A DNA stretch of 64,000 nucleotides. Source: Allohahella sp002354735. GTDB lineage: Bacteria; Pseudomonadota; Gammaproteobacteria; Pseudomonadales; Oleiphilaceae. The notes under the pieces were generated by a model, which was given only the letters and a program-made list of their open reading frames with translations, did not search any database and was not told where the DNA came from. A program made the translations under genes and the position numbers. Location: contig NZ_CP172312.1 of NCBI RefSeq assembly GCF_047946665.1, forward strand, positions 2,790,001 through 2,854,000. The letters run 5' to 3'. Below are positions 42,831 through 52,190 of this stretch, piece by piece (within the stretch, counting starts at the first letter, position 1; every line of letters begins with the position of its first letter).

Positions 42831-45806
42831 ATGGCAAGGACGACGCCGCACTATTCCAGCTTACCCTGCCCTTGGTACCAGTGGGTGCTCATGGGTTTCA
42901 TGCGGCTGGCGATCGTGGCCTGTTTACTATTACCCACTGGCGTCAAGCACGCAGCCGCCAAGATCGATGCTGAGCTTGGCGGCGCGCTGTCGGGCAAGGA
43001 ACTGCTCTATCTCGAGGATGTCGAGGCCAGACTTTCGAAGCATGAAGCGCTGGACCGACTGCATAGCTTCAAGCCGTACTCACGCAGCACAGTGAATCTG
43101 GGATTCACTGACTCTGCTTACTGGCTCTACATTCCCCAGCTCCTGGAAACCAGTGCACTCAAGGAGCATGCCACATATTATCTCGAAGTCGGCTACTCGC
43201 TGCTCGATCACGTCGACGCTGTAGTACTTGCGCGACCGGCAGGCGCCCAGCAGTCCTTCGGTGAGGCCAGACATTTCCACACCGGGGACAGGGAAATTTT
43301 TCCCCAGCGTCCAGTGCCGCACCCCAACTTCGTCTTCCCTATCAATGTTCAGCCAAACATGGAGTATGCCGTCCTGCTGCGCATCAAGACAGATTCGGCA
43401 GCGCAGGTTCCCCTCGATCTCTGGACGCCCGCTGGCTTCAGCAAGAGCACCTTCGATCAGGCTGTGTTTTCCGGCGGACTGATCGGCATTATCGGGATCA
43501 TGGCGCTGACGAACCTACTGCTCTACCTCTCTGTCGGCGATCGCTCCTATCTCTATTTTGCCTTGTGCATGACAGGTTATGCGCTCGTACAGGCTTGCAC
43601 ACTTGGCCTGGCTTTCCAGTATATCTGGCCGTACTCCGTGTTCCTTCAGGAAAAGGGGCTGATGCTGGCCGTTAATTTTACCTTTGTGGCACTGGCGCTG
43701 TTTACACGGGAGTATCTCAGCCTTGAAAGCTTCGCTCCGCGGGCGGCGACGCTACTGAAGGCGCTGGCGACCGCCAATGCACTCATTTGTCTCCTGGTTA
43801 CTGTCCTGCCCTATAGTGCTGCGGTGAAGATCACGATACTGAACCTGGGCTTCAGCCCGTCCATCAATTTCTGCGCAGGTGTATGGCTACTGCTACATGG
43901 TTACAGGTCGGCTCGCTTCTTTGTTTTCGCGTTTTCGATCTTCATCATTTCGGCTGTAGCTTTCATTCTGAGTAAATTCGGCCTCATAGACCGCTCGCTG
44001 CTTACCGAGTACAGCGTTCACTTTGGTGCCATTACCACAGTCTCACTGATGAGTTTCGCGCTGGCTGATCGGATCCGAATCGAACGAAAATTGAAGGAGG
44101 AGGCGCAGGATGCCGCAATTCGCCATCTCGACAGCTACCGCACTATTTACGAACACTCGCTGGAAGGCTTATTTCAGCTGGATGACCAGGGGGCCTTGCT
44201 GGTCTGCAACTCGGCTTTCCTCAAGCTTATGGGCGCTCATAGTAAGGCTGAACTCGTTACGCTCGCCCCCACCATGAAGCGCTTGATTCCGGAATCGGCT
44301 GAGGAATTCAGGCTGCTGTACCAGCGCCTGCAGAAGAGAGGTCACATCATTGGCTACGAAACCAGCTGCAGGGATCTGCTAGGCAACCAGTTCTGGGGCA
44401 CGCTGAATATCCATACTGTGCAGCTTCCAAATGGACGCATCGGATACGAGGGGTCTCTAACCGACATTACCGACCGTCGCCGACACCAGGACCAGCTCAA
44501 GTACTATGCGGAGCACGATGCGCTCACAGGGTTAATCAACCGGCTCGAGTTCGAAAAGCAGGTTCAGCGTGCGATAGACACCGCGGCGACGGGTGAACAT
44601 GAGCATGCGATGCTGTTCATGGACCTCGACCAGTTCAAGATCGTCAACGATACAGGCGGACATTCGGCTGGGGACGAGCTGCTCAGACTATTGGCATCCG
44701 AGTTCTCCACGATCGTGAAAGATAGCGATACCATCGCCCGCTTCGGCGGTGATGAATTTGCCATTCTGCTGAATGATTGCGACCTGGACGAGGCAAAGAA
44801 GGTAGGCGATCGCCTGCGTGCAGCGGTCGCCGATTTCAGATTCGCCTGGCAGGGAAAGACCTTTGCGATTGGCGTCAGCATCGGGATTGTTGCCATCACC
44901 AGGGAAATTGCGACCATAGAAAATCTATTCAGCCTGGCCGACACGGCCTGCTACGCCGCGAAAGATGCCGGTCGAAACCGGGTCGTTGTGCACTCTGATG
45001 CCAGTCATGCCGTCCGTATCCGTCAGGGTGAAATGATCCTGGTTGGCGAATTGCGCAACGCTATCAAGGCGGATCAGTTACGGCTATATACCCAGCCCAT
45101 ACAGGCACTGCAGCGTCCCCAGAAAGGCGTAGCTTACGAATTACTCGTACGCTTTGAGGCCGGTGACCAAACCCTTTTACCAGGCGCATTCCTGCCAGCG
45201 GCCGAGCGCTTCAACGTGATCAATCTTATCGATCGCTGGGTTATCGAGCACTATTTCGAGTTCCTGAAACAGAACCCTCGGGCCCTCGAAACACTGAGTC
45301 AGGCCAACATCAACCTGAGCGCACAGACTATCGGCGGTGAAGACTTCCAGCAATTTCTGACTACGATGTTCAAACGTTTCAACATTCCTGAAAACAAGAT
45401 CTGCTTCGAAATTACTGAATCGGCAGCGGTGGCCAGTCTCACCGATACCAAGCATTTTCTGATGAGCATGCGTCGCAACGGTCTGAAGTTCGCGCTCGAT
45501 GACTTCGGTAGTGGCTTCTCCTCTTACTCCTACCTGAAGAGTCTGCCGGTCGACCTGCTCAAGATCGATGGCAGTTTCGTGCGGGATGTCTTCGAAGACC
45601 CTGTTGATCTGGCGATGGTGAAATCAATAACGGAGATCGCCCATTTGACCGGCATGGGCGTGTGTGCAGAGTATGTGGAGAGCAAGGCGGTGCTCGAGCT
45701 GATGACCCACCTCGGCGTAGACTATGCGCAAGGCTTCTACATTGGCCAGCCCGAGCTGCTGTTCAGCGGCTCAGGACAGCGTCTGCCTGAGCCGGAGGTT
45801 CAGTAA
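42831..45806 (+). CDS. 7TM-DISM PAS-GGDEF-EAL cyclic-di-GMP enzyme
   Basis: 991 residues: signal-like N-terminus, periplasmic DISMED2-like domain (about 50-200), seven membrane segments (about 215-415), PAS (about 440-560), GGDEF at 639-643 (intact GGDEF) and EAL domain. The I-site RxxD reads KDSD, so feedback inhibition may be lost. The EAL signature reads ELL (E770), with the later EITESAA, LDDFGSGFSS and IDGSFVRD motifs intact, as in active phosphodiesterases. It could make, break, or switch between making and breaking cyclic di-GMP. Membrane topology matches the other DISM cyclase in the window. The start has only a distant AAGGGA upstream. Confidence 0.87.
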   Translation: MARTTPHYSSLPCPWYQWVLMGFMRLAIVACLLLPTGVKHAAAKIDAELGGALSGKELLYLEDVEARLSKHEALDRLHSFKPYSRSTVNLGFTDSAYWLYIPQLLETSALKEHATYYLEVGYSLLDHVDAVVLARPAGAQQSFGEARHFHTGDREIFPQRPVPHPNFVFPINVQPNMEYAVLLRIKTDSAAQVPLDLWTPAGFSKSTFDQAVFSGGLIGIIGIMALTNLLLYLSVGDRSYLYFALCMTGYALVQACTLGLAFQYIWPYSVFLQEKGLMLAVNFTFVALALFTREYLSLESFAPRAATLLKALATANALICLLVTVLPYSAAVKITILNLGFSPSINFCAGVWLLLHGYRSARFFVFAFSIFIISAVAFILSKFGLIDRSLLTEYSVHFGAITTVSLMSFALADRIRIERKLKEEAQDAAIRHLDSYRTIYEHSLEGLFQLDDQGALLVCNSAFLKLMGAHSKAELVTLAPTMKRLIPESAEEFRLLYQRLQKRGHIIGYETSCRDLLGNQFWGTLNIHTVQLPNGRIGYEGSLTDITDRRRHQDQLKYYAEHDALTGLINRLEFEKQVQRAIDTAATGEHEHAMLFMDLDQFKIVNDTGGHSAGDELLRLLASEFSTIVKDSDTIARFGGDEFAILLNDCDLDEAKKVGDRLRAAVADFRFAWQGKTFAIGVSIGIVAITREIATIENLFSLADTACYAAKDAGRNRVVVHSDASHAVRIRQGEMILVGELRNAIKADQLRLYTQPIQALQRPQKGVAYELLVRFEAGDQTLLPGAFLPAAERFNVINLIDRWVIEHYFEFLKQNPRALETLSQANINLSAQTIGGEDFQQFLTTMFKRFNIPENKICFEITESAAVASLTDTKHFLMSMRRNGLKFALDDFGSGFSSYSYLKSLPVDLLKIDGSFVRDVFEDPVDLAMVKSITEIAHLTGMGVCAEYVESKAVLELMTHLGVDYAQGFYIGQPELLFSGSGQRLPEPEVQ

Positions 45807-45809
45807 AGG

Positions 45810-46964
45810 CTATTCTTCGCTGGAAGAACACTCGGCCGCAGCCGGGGAATGCTTGCAGCGAACCTTCTTCATGAGGCGGAGCGCCTTTGCGTCGTAAAGC
45901 CCTTCCTTCATCAGGGCGATGCGACTGTCGCGCATGAAGTTCCGGTATTCTTCCTTGCGTTCTTCAGGCAGACGTATCCAGTTTTCAGCGGGAATCTCGC
46001 TCTGTGCCTGCTGCACCATTGACTGAAACTCGCTGAAGCGCTGCATTAACAGGCTACGCATCAGTTGACCGAAACCTTCCGGAAATTTTTCCCAGGCGAT
46101 GACAATCTGCATGGAGGTCTGTAGCAGGGGAAAGTCCAGAATCCCCCCACCCGACTGCAGGCCCTTGTAGAGCTCCATGGTGTTATAGGCAACAGCCGGC
46201 GCAAAAATCACATCGACGCTGCCATTATTGAACTGGCCTGAGAAGTTGGCCAGTGAAGAACCTACCACTGAACCACCGATGCGGCGCACCATGTTCATTG
46301 CTACAGGATCATTCTCGAATACCGCCATCTTCTTGCCCTGAAGCTCTTCCACGGTGTCGACCGAGCGGTCGCGTACGAAGATGAAGACCGAGCCGATAGG
46401 CAGTATACCGGCCACCTCATATGGCCCCTGGCGCATCAATTTGGCCGCCTTGGGCTGCGCCAGCGTGGTCAACAGCGTCTTGAGTTCCTTGTCGCCTGGA
46501 ATGGCACCGATGGCACCGAGCGTTCCGGTGAAGGCATTGAACTGTCGCGCGTTCACTTCGGTGATCAATACGCCGTCACAGTTCCCGCCCTTGAAATCAT
46601 TGGCAGCGATGTTTTCGTCGGTGTAAGCCTGAATATTCAGTTTCACGCCAATGGCCAACATGGCAGGCTGGGCATTCCGAACAAGGCTCACAATGGGGCC
46701 TGACGAGCCTACCGGGTCCCAGATGCAAAATGTTCGTTCGACCATGCCCGTCATCGGGGCGCCAGCTTGAGCCGGTGCATCGGCCTTTGCAGCAGGTGCA
46801 GCTGTTTCGGCAACCACTGGCATGGCCAACAAGGACACAACTAGCGCAGCTGCTGCCCGAAGACGCAGGCGATATCCTGCGGATTGGCTCCGGAATGGTA
46901 TCGGCCTGGCAAAGCCCTTCTGGGTTGAATCACTGATTGGCATAGTCATACTTCGAACGTCCAT
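45810..46964 (-). CDS. AdeT-like/TRAP-type putative solute-binding protein
   Basis: 384 residues with a signal peptide (hydrophobic stretch about 36-52, VVA/ET cleavage), then a type of periplasmic binding fold starting TFCIWDPVGSSGP. This is the AdeT1/2-like putative solute-binding family seen in Acinetobacter, related to TRAP-type binding proteins. No TRAP permease genes are adjacent. The C-terminus carries two Cys (RCKHSPAAAECSSSEE). Start could be the first Met or one six codons later. Ligand unknown. Confidence 0.72.
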   Translation of the reverse strand: MDVRSMTMPISDSTQKGFARPIPFRSQSAGYRLRLRAAAALVVSLLAMPVVAETAAPAAKADAPAQAGAPMTGMVERTFCIWDPVGSSGPIVSLVRNAQPAMLAIGVKLNIQAYTDENIAANDFKGGNCDGVLITEVNARQFNAFTGTLGAIGAIPGDKELKTLLTTLAQPKAAKLMRQGPYEVAGILPIGSVFIFVRDRSVDTVEELQGKKMAVFENDPVAMNMVRRIGGSVVGSSLANFSGQFNNGSVDVIFAPAVAYNTMELYKGLQSGGGILDFPLLQTSMQIVIAWEKFPEGFGQLMRSLLMQRFSEFQSMVQQAQSEIPAENWIRLPEERKEEYRNFMRDSRIALMKEGLYDAKALRLMKKVRCKHSPAAAECSSSEE

Positions 46965-47019
46965 AAATACTCAGCTATTGTTGTGCGATTGTGATGGTTC
47001 TGGGCCGGAAGCCAGGCTG

Positions 47020-47697
47020 CTAGAAGCGCCGGATGAGCTGGTTGGTCTCTGTCTCCAGCGCCTTGTTGATCTTCCACTGCAGATAGAATGCCTGAAAGAG
47101 CACAGCAAGTATGGGCCCGCTCCACAAGGGCTGACCTTTTTCGACCGCCAGAAGCTGGTTCAGGCGATTGCGGATCTTGTAAGACCAGATCGCCGTCAGG
47201 ATCAGGACGATATTGCCAAAGATCTGCACGGCTACCCACACCCCTGGAAGCGGCTGCGCGGCCAGACTTTCTACCGTGGCACCTTCCGGCACCTGCAGTG
47301 CCTCCGGGAAATACACACTGGCATAAACAACAAGGCCTATATAGACAATGTAGGCTGCCACCACGTTATTGATGAACGTGCTCGAGATTGGATTTTCAGG
47401 CAGTGCCTCGTTCAGTTTCTTGGAGCGATGCCAGTGCCAGTACATGAAGTACAGGCCTTGAGTAAGTATCGTGAGGCCCAGCACGTACCAGACGCTAAAG
47501 CTGTTGAACACTGCGATGCCGGGCCCTTTGTCCTGATGAGGGGGCTCGTTCGAGGTATTATTTTCTCCAGCCTCGAGGCGGCCGTTTTCCGATGCTGATT
47601 CCCTGCTGGAATCTGACTGCGTCGAGCCGTTGGCAGGGGATTTTGGCGGAGTAGACGTATCGGGACGCGATTCTGGATCTTCCGGAAAAGAGGACAT
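47020..47697 (-). CDS. DUF4234-like membrane protein
   Basis: 225 residues: an N-terminal Pro/Ser/Glu-rich disordered region of about 70, then a membrane domain with about four hydrophobic segments. WYVLGLTILTQGLYFMYW followed by HRSKK looks like the start of the DUF4234-type domain, and a second similar motif (SYKIRNRLNQL) occurs later. No function is known. The start MSSFPED is chosen because the longer frame runs through the palindrome-rich intergenic region. Same strand as the AdeT-like gene 55 bases downstream; possibly one operon. Confidence 0.65.
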   Translation of the reverse strand: MSSFPEDPESRPDTSTPPKSPANGSTQSDSSRESASENGRLEAGENNTSNEPPHQDKGPGIAVFNSFSVWYVLGLTILTQGLYFMYWHWHRSKKLNEALPENPISSTFINNVVAAYIVYIGLVVYASVYFPEALQVPEGATVESLAAQPLPGVWVAVQIFGNIVLILTAIWSYKIRNRLNQLLAVEKGQPLWSGPILAVLFQAFYLQWKINKALETETNQLIRRF

Positions 47698-47736
47698 GAC
47701 TATATGCGGACCAGAGGTTTGGTGTATTGAAAAGGG

Positions 47737-47791
47737 ATCGGAAATCCGATGGCAAACTGATAGCGAACTCAGTTCGCGAACTCTCTGAGTT
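47737..47791. promoter_or_regulatory. Nested inverted and direct repeats in a divergent control region
   Basis: Perfect dyad GCGAACT-C-AGTTCGC at 47763-47777; overlapping dyad AACTCAG-N12-CTGAGTT at 47766-47791; palindrome TTCGCGAA at 47773-47780; and a direct repeat GCGAACTC at 47763 and 47776. A further dyad ATCGG-AAAT-CCGAT is at 47737-47750. All lie between the two divergent starts at 47697 and 47842. The overlap means the two large hairpins cannot form together. Looks like a complex operator. Confidence 0.5.
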
Positions 47792-47841
47792 TTACATATC
47801 AACTACACTTAGTAAATCAAATACCGTCTACGGAGACCGTG

Positions 47842-48351
47842 ATGTCAGACACCTTCCCGCCATCCAGTTTCTCCAGTGATCGCAGGCAAGAGGGCCTGCA
47901 GGAGCGGGATCGGCAGCACGGCTGGTGGCTGCTCGCACTCGCTCTGGGGATCGCAACCGCGTTCGTATGGTTTGCCTGGCAGAGCAATGAACGGCAGGCG
48001 ATGCTGGAGCGAACATTGTCCAGGCTCGCTGCCGACACTGGCCAGCTGGCTGACGATCTTGACGACTCGAGCAAGGCGCGGGCGGAACTCCTTGAAACAG
48101 TGAGGTCACTGAAACGGTCGGAATCGCAGACAGCGGACACTACCGGGATCGCTGAAACCGAGACCGACATTGTAGCGCGTCTGCAAAACGAGCTCGAAAC
48201 ACTGCAGACAGAGCTGGCCTCTACCCAACAGGCCCTGCAGCTGAGTGAGGCGGTCAGAACTGAGCAGGCTGAAACACACGCAGCCGAGCGCAGCAGGAAT
48301 GCTGCCGATTGTCGGTCAGGTCATGAATCAGAGGCGATATCTGTGTTTTAA
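47842..48351 (+). CDS. Single-pass membrane protein with coiled coil, unknown function
   Basis: 169 residues: basic/polar N-terminus of about 27, one membrane helix (about 28-47, WWLLALALGIATAFVW), then an Ala/Glu/Leu-rich coiled coil (about 52-150). Type II topology with the coiled coil in the periplasm is likely. CGGAG sits six bases before the ATG; a GTG one codon earlier is also in frame. Shape resembles cell-envelope adaptor or HemX-like helpers, but I do not recognise a family. It is divergent from the DUF4234-like gene. Confidence 0.65.
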   Translation: MSDTFPPSSFSSDRRQEGLQERDRQHGWWLLALALGIATAFVWFAWQSNERQAMLERTLSRLAADTGQLADDLDDSSKARAELLETVRSLKRSESQTADTTGIAETETDIVARLQNELETLQTELASTQQALQLSEAVRTEQAETHAAERSRNAADCRSGHESEAISVF

Positions 48352-48399
48352 TGCTGCGCAATAACAAACTACACAGTTGCACAGCCAGGAATGCGTCAG

Positions 48400-49419
48400 A
48401 TGTCAGTCATATCCAAACCCGGTCGACAGGTTAAGCCCGTCTACAGCCGCTCGTCCGCCTGCCCGGTCTTTGGCCGTGTGTTCTCTGTTTACCTGTCGCT
48501 GGTCGGCTGGCTGTTTGCTGGCAGCGTCACGGCCAACATCGACCTGACCCGTTTGCCCGACACTGAAGTGCCATTGGCGACGGCCAAGTTCCTCAGTGCC
48601 GAAGACGGGGAAAGACTGGCGTACCGTCAGTACATTCCCCGAAATGCAAAGGCCTCAGTAGTACTGCTGCACGGGGTGGGTTTCCACAGCGGCATTGGAC
48701 TCCAGCATCTCGCCTTTCCCCTGGCCGCCGAACATGATGTTGCGGTATACACACCCGATCTCAGAGGTCACGGCCGCTCTGCTGGTGACGCGCTCAGCCC
48801 CGGCCGCGTGAATACCCTGTGGCAGGATATGGATACTGTGCTGAACTTTGTTCGATCACAGGACAAGGTTCGCCCCCTGGTGATCGTGGCGCATTCGAGT
48901 GCGGCCAGGGTGCTGTTAAACTATATGGCCTGGAAGGTAACGCCGCGATTTGATGGCATTGTATTCATAGCGCCGGATCTGGGTGAGTCGGCCGAGCTCT
49001 ACCGCAGCAAGGAGAGCAACTACTATGAGAGCGTTCTGCTGGGCAGCCTTACCGGCAAACTGACCTTTGGCTTCGGCTGCAGCGGCTGTGTCGCCGGCAA
49101 GGTCCAGCACAGCAACGAAAACACCTTTGCCCACCCCGGTCTCGTCAAGGAATACAACTTTGCCTTCGCCAAAGCCCTGGCGCTGAGCAAACCCTACATG
49201 GCGGTACGTCGTCTGCGAATTCCGTTCGCAATGGTCGCTGGCAGCAGTGATGAGTACATCCAGGGCGGACGCACGAAAATGTATTTCAAGCAGAACGGCC
49301 GGACGCCATGGATGCGTGCCAACGAACTCATCAAGGGCGCCAGCCATTTTTCTGTGCTGACCGAAGCTGACGACCTTGTGGCGAAATTCATCGACGGCCT
49401 GGACGTCAACGGCTCCTGA
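48400..49419 (+). CDS. Exported alpha/beta hydrolase (monoacylglycerol lipase-like)
   Basis: 339 residues, serine-aminopeptidase S33/Hydrolase_4 type. Signal-anchor-like hydrophobic segment near residues 27-45. Oxyanion motif LLHGVG, DLRGHGRSAG, nucleophile in VAHSSAAR (Ser in an AHSSA elbow instead of GxSxG), acid in GSSDEYIQG and His in GASHFS. Two CxxC-like Cys in FGCSGCVAG. AGGA lies nine bases before this ATG but only at the edge of an ATG three codons earlier, so the later start is preferred. Probably cleaves acyl esters in the periplasm. Confidence 0.75.
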   Translation: MSVISKPGRQVKPVYSRSSACPVFGRVFSVYLSLVGWLFAGSVTANIDLTRLPDTEVPLATAKFLSAEDGERLAYRQYIPRNAKASVVLLHGVGFHSGIGLQHLAFPLAAEHDVAVYTPDLRGHGRSAGDALSPGRVNTLWQDMDTVLNFVRSQDKVRPLVIVAHSSAARVLLNYMAWKVTPRFDGIVFIAPDLGESAELYRSKESNYYESVLLGSLTGKLTFGFGCSGCVAGKVQHSNENTFAHPGLVKEYNFAFAKALALSKPYMAVRRLRIPFAMVAGSSDEYIQGGRTKMYFKQNGRTPWMRANELIKGASHFSVLTEADDLVAKFIDGLDVNGS

Positions 49420-49436
49420 TCTGCCCTCGCCCGATC

Positions 49437-50582
49437 TCAGAGTGAGCGGGCGATAATTTCCTTCATGATTTCGTTGGTGCCGGCGTAAATCTTCTGCACG
49501 CGGGCATCCGCCCAGGCTCTGGCAATGGGGTATTCCCATATATAGCCGTAGCCACCATGGAGCTGAACACATTCGTCAGTAACCCGGCATTGCAGATCGG
49601 TCGTCAGTTGCTTGATCATGGCCGCCGTGGGGATGTCCAGCTTGCGCTTGAGATGCAGTTCGAGACAGCGATCGACGAAGACGCGAGCCGCTGTGACTTC
49701 TGAGGTCAACTCGGCGAGTTTGAAGCGGGTGTTCTGGAAGCTCATCAATGGCTTGCCGAAACTCTTGCGTTCCTTACAGTAGGCCACCGTCCACTCCAGC
49801 GCAGCTTCTGCTGATGCAACTGCATTGATGCCCACCATCAAACGTTCCTGCGGCAACTCCTGCATCAGGGCGATAAAGCCGCTATTCTCGGCTCCGAGCA
49901 GATTGGCGACCGGCACTTTCACGTCCTGGAAGAACAGCTCGGACGTGTCCTGCGCCTTCATGCCGACCTTCTCAAGATTTCGCCCCTTGCTGAAACCGGG
50001 CCATCCCGCCTCTACCAGAAACAGACTGATGCCCTTGGCGCCCTCTGCCGGGTCGGTCTTTGCGACCACGATGACCAGATCAGCCATCTGACCGTTGGTG
50101 ATGAAGGTCTTGCTACCGTTGAGGATATAGTGATCGCCCTGTTTCACCGCTGTTGTTCGAACACCCTGCAGGTCGGAGCCGGCGCCCGGTTCGGTCATGG
50201 CAATGGCTGTAACCAGCTCGCCGCTCGCCATTTTTGGCAGATAGTGTTCCTTGAGATAGGCGCTGCCGTAGTGGAGCACATAGGGCGCAACGATATCGGA
50301 ATGCAGACCGAAACCTATACCCGACAGGCCGGCACGCGCGATTTCTTCCGAGACCACGGCGCAGTAGCGGAAGTCTGCAGCGCTACCGCCATATTCTTCG
50401 GGCAGTTCAGGACAGAGGAAACCCATCTCGCCTGCCTTTTGCCAAAGCGCCCGGCTGACCTGACCATCTTTCTCCCACTGGGCATGATAAGGAATAGCCT
50501 CCTGCTCCAGAAATTTGCGAAAGCTGTTTCTGAAACCTTCGACATCGGCATCGAACAGTTCGCGTGGAATACTGCTGGTCAT
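49437..50582 (-). CDS. Acyl-CoA dehydrogenase
   Basis: 381-residue FAD acyl-CoA dehydrogenase with AIAMTEPGAGSDLQG, KTFITNGQMAD, RKSFGKPLMSFQ and the C-terminal LHGGYGYIWEYPIARAW and IYAGTNEIMKEI. Closest by eye to long-chain/short-chain ACADs of the FadE-like soluble type; chain length unknown. The ATG has GAGGG about nine bases upstream; a GTG five codons earlier is less likely. It is outside the atu operon. Confidence 0.9.
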   Translation of the reverse strand: MTSSIPRELFDADVEGFRNSFRKFLEQEAIPYHAQWEKDGQVSRALWQKAGEMGFLCPELPEEYGGSAADFRYCAVVSEEIARAGLSGIGFGLHSDIVAPYVLHYGSAYLKEHYLPKMASGELVTAIAMTEPGAGSDLQGVRTTAVKQGDHYILNGSKTFITNGQMADLVIVVAKTDPAEGAKGISLFLVEAGWPGFSKGRNLEKVGMKAQDTSELFFQDVKVPVANLLGAENSGFIALMQELPQERLMVGINAVASAEAALEWTVAYCKERKSFGKPLMSFQNTRFKLAELTSEVTAARVFVDRCLELHLKRKLDIPTAAMIKQLTTDLQCRVTDECVQLHGGYGYIWEYPIARAWADARVQKIYAGTNEIMKEIIARSL

Positions 50583-50686
50583 GGCGTGCGCCCTCACTCG
50601 GCTATTAAGTGCTTCGAGTCTGACTCAGGTCGCTGGCGGCCCCAATGAGGAAAAGGTTCTTTCAAGCTGACGAAATCCGACAGCGC

Positions 50687-51526
50687 TCACTGCATGCCAA
50701 CCCGCGATCCGCTTCGGTCTTCCGAATAATGCCGGTGAAATTGCTGGGCGACTCGCCCACTACGCCCCCCACGGGCAGTGGCAAACTGGATAGCCATACG
50801 GTGTAGTTCTTCCCGATCCACGAAACGTGTCGACAGGGGCTCTGGGAAATACAGATCCACCAGGCTCAGATAGGCATCCTGATTGAAGGGATAAAAGCCC
50901 AATCGCAAGCCAAAGCGGTCTGCAAGTGCGATCTTCTCCTCGAGCGCCTCGCTCATGTGAATCTCTGTATCCTCGACATGGGCATCGAGGTTTTCATGCA
51001 TATGCTCCGGCAGCAGATGTCGCCGGTTGGAGGTCGCATACATCAACATGTTCGGTGGTGGCATTTCGATCGAGCCTTCGATCAGGCTCTTGAGGCCCTT
51101 GTAGGAGCTCTCGCCGAAGTCGAAAGAAAGATCATCGCAGTAGAGGATAAAATGATATTCCGGCGTATCCCAGATCAGGTCTGCGATTGTGAGCCAGTCG
51201 GAGAGATGCGACTTCTCCACCTGGATCAGCCGCAGACCCTGCGGGGCAAAATGATTGAGCACGGCTTTGATCAGTGACGACTTTCCGGTGCCCTTGGCGC
51301 CCCAAAGCAAGGCATGATTGGCCTTGAGCCCGCCAAGAAAGCGCTCGGTATTGCTGACGAGCGCACGCTTCTGCTGATCGACTGAATAGACGTCATCCAG
51401 TGCGACCGCGTCGTAAGCCCGCACCGCTCTTAATACGACGTCCGAGGTCCAGGGTGAACCACGCTCCTGATCCGGGGGTCCGCTTCGCCAGATTGCTGCT
51501 TTATGATGTCGCCAGTCGAATGACAT
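50687..51526 (-). CDS. DUF815-family AAA-type ATPase
   Basis: 279 residues with Walker A GAKGTGKSSLIKA (about 73-85) and Walker B-like ILYCDDLSFD. The YATSNRRHLLPEHMHEN segment is typical of DUF815 ATPases (DnaA/AAA-like fold). Function of the family is unknown. It lies upstream of the acyl-CoA dehydrogenase and downstream of ubiX on the same strand, with about 40 bases to ubiX. Confidence 0.88.
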   Translation of the reverse strand: MSFDWRHHKAAIWRSGPPDQERGSPWTSDVVLRAVRAYDAVALDDVYSVDQQKRALVSNTERFLGGLKANHALLWGAKGTGKSSLIKAVLNHFAPQGLRLIQVEKSHLSDWLTIADLIWDTPEYHFILYCDDLSFDFGESSYKGLKSLIEGSIEMPPPNMLMYATSNRRHLLPEHMHENLDAHVEDTEIHMSEALEEKIALADRFGLRLGFYPFNQDAYLSLVDLYFPEPLSTRFVDREELHRMAIQFATARGGRSGRVAQQFHRHYSEDRSGSRVGMQ

Positions 51527-51566
51527 ACCACTCTTCCTTATCCCTGAACATTAAGATGTGCGTTGT

Positions 51567-52190
51567 CTAGTGTACTTCTGGACCTGCGTTTGTCCTGCCC
51601 CAGACTGGCATGAGCGTCTGGGGGATATCCAGTTGCTGCAGGATGCGGGCTACCACGAAGTCGATAAGATCCTCGATCTGCCTCGGCTTGTGATAGAAGC
51701 CTGGCGCAGCTGGCAGAATGACGGCGCCGGCCTGGCTGAGCGTCAACATGTTCTGCAGATGAATTGTACTGAACGGCGACTCCCGTGGGACCAGGATGAG
51801 CTTCTTGCGCTCCTTGAGCACCACATCTGCTGCCCTTTCGATTAGGTTGTTGCTGAGCCCATGAGCCACAGCGGCCAGTGTGCCGGTGCTGCATGGGCAA
51901 ATGACCATGCACTCCGGTGAGCCCGAGCCTGAGGCCACTGGCGACATCCAGTCCTCCTTGCCGAATACACGGATCTGCTCCGGGTCTGCCTTGAACTTGC
52001 CGATCAGGTACTGCTGAAGCGCCGCTGCCTGAGCCGGCAATTTCAGGTCGAGTTCGGTCGCTGCGACGACGTAGGCCGCCTTGGAGACCAGCAGATAAAC
52101 TCGGTGGCGCGCCTGTAACAGCACTTCAAGCAAACGCAAACCATACTGGAAGCCCGATGCACCGGTAATAGCAAGCGTCACGGTTTTCAT
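51567..52190 (-). CDS. ubiX: Flavin prenyltransferase UbiX
   Basis: 207 residues of the UbiX/Pad1 family: ITGASGFQYGLRLLE at the N-terminus, CPCSTGTLAAVAHG, and VPRESPFS, with PAAPGFYHKP late. UbiX prenylates FMN with dimethylallyl phosphate to make the cofactor of the UbiD decarboxylase in ubiquinone synthesis. Its ATG overlaps the stop of mpl (ATGA), a gammaproteobacterial mpl-ubiX pairing. Confidence 0.94.
   Translation of the reverse strand: MKTVTLAITGASGFQYGLRLLEVLLQARHRVYLLVSKAAYVVAATELDLKLPAQAAALQQYLIGKFKADPEQIRVFGKEDWMSPVASGSGSPECMVICPCSTGTLAAVAHGLSNNLIERAADVVLKERKKLILVPRESPFSTIHLQNMLTLSQAGAVILPAAPGFYHKPRQIEDLIDFVVARILQQLDIPQTLMPVWGRTNAGPEVH

Noticed and set aside
46822..47598. Plus-strand frame opposite the AdeT-like and DUF4234-like genes.
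   Set aside because: Covers the signal peptide of one gene and the membrane segments of the other in antisense; low-complexity translation.
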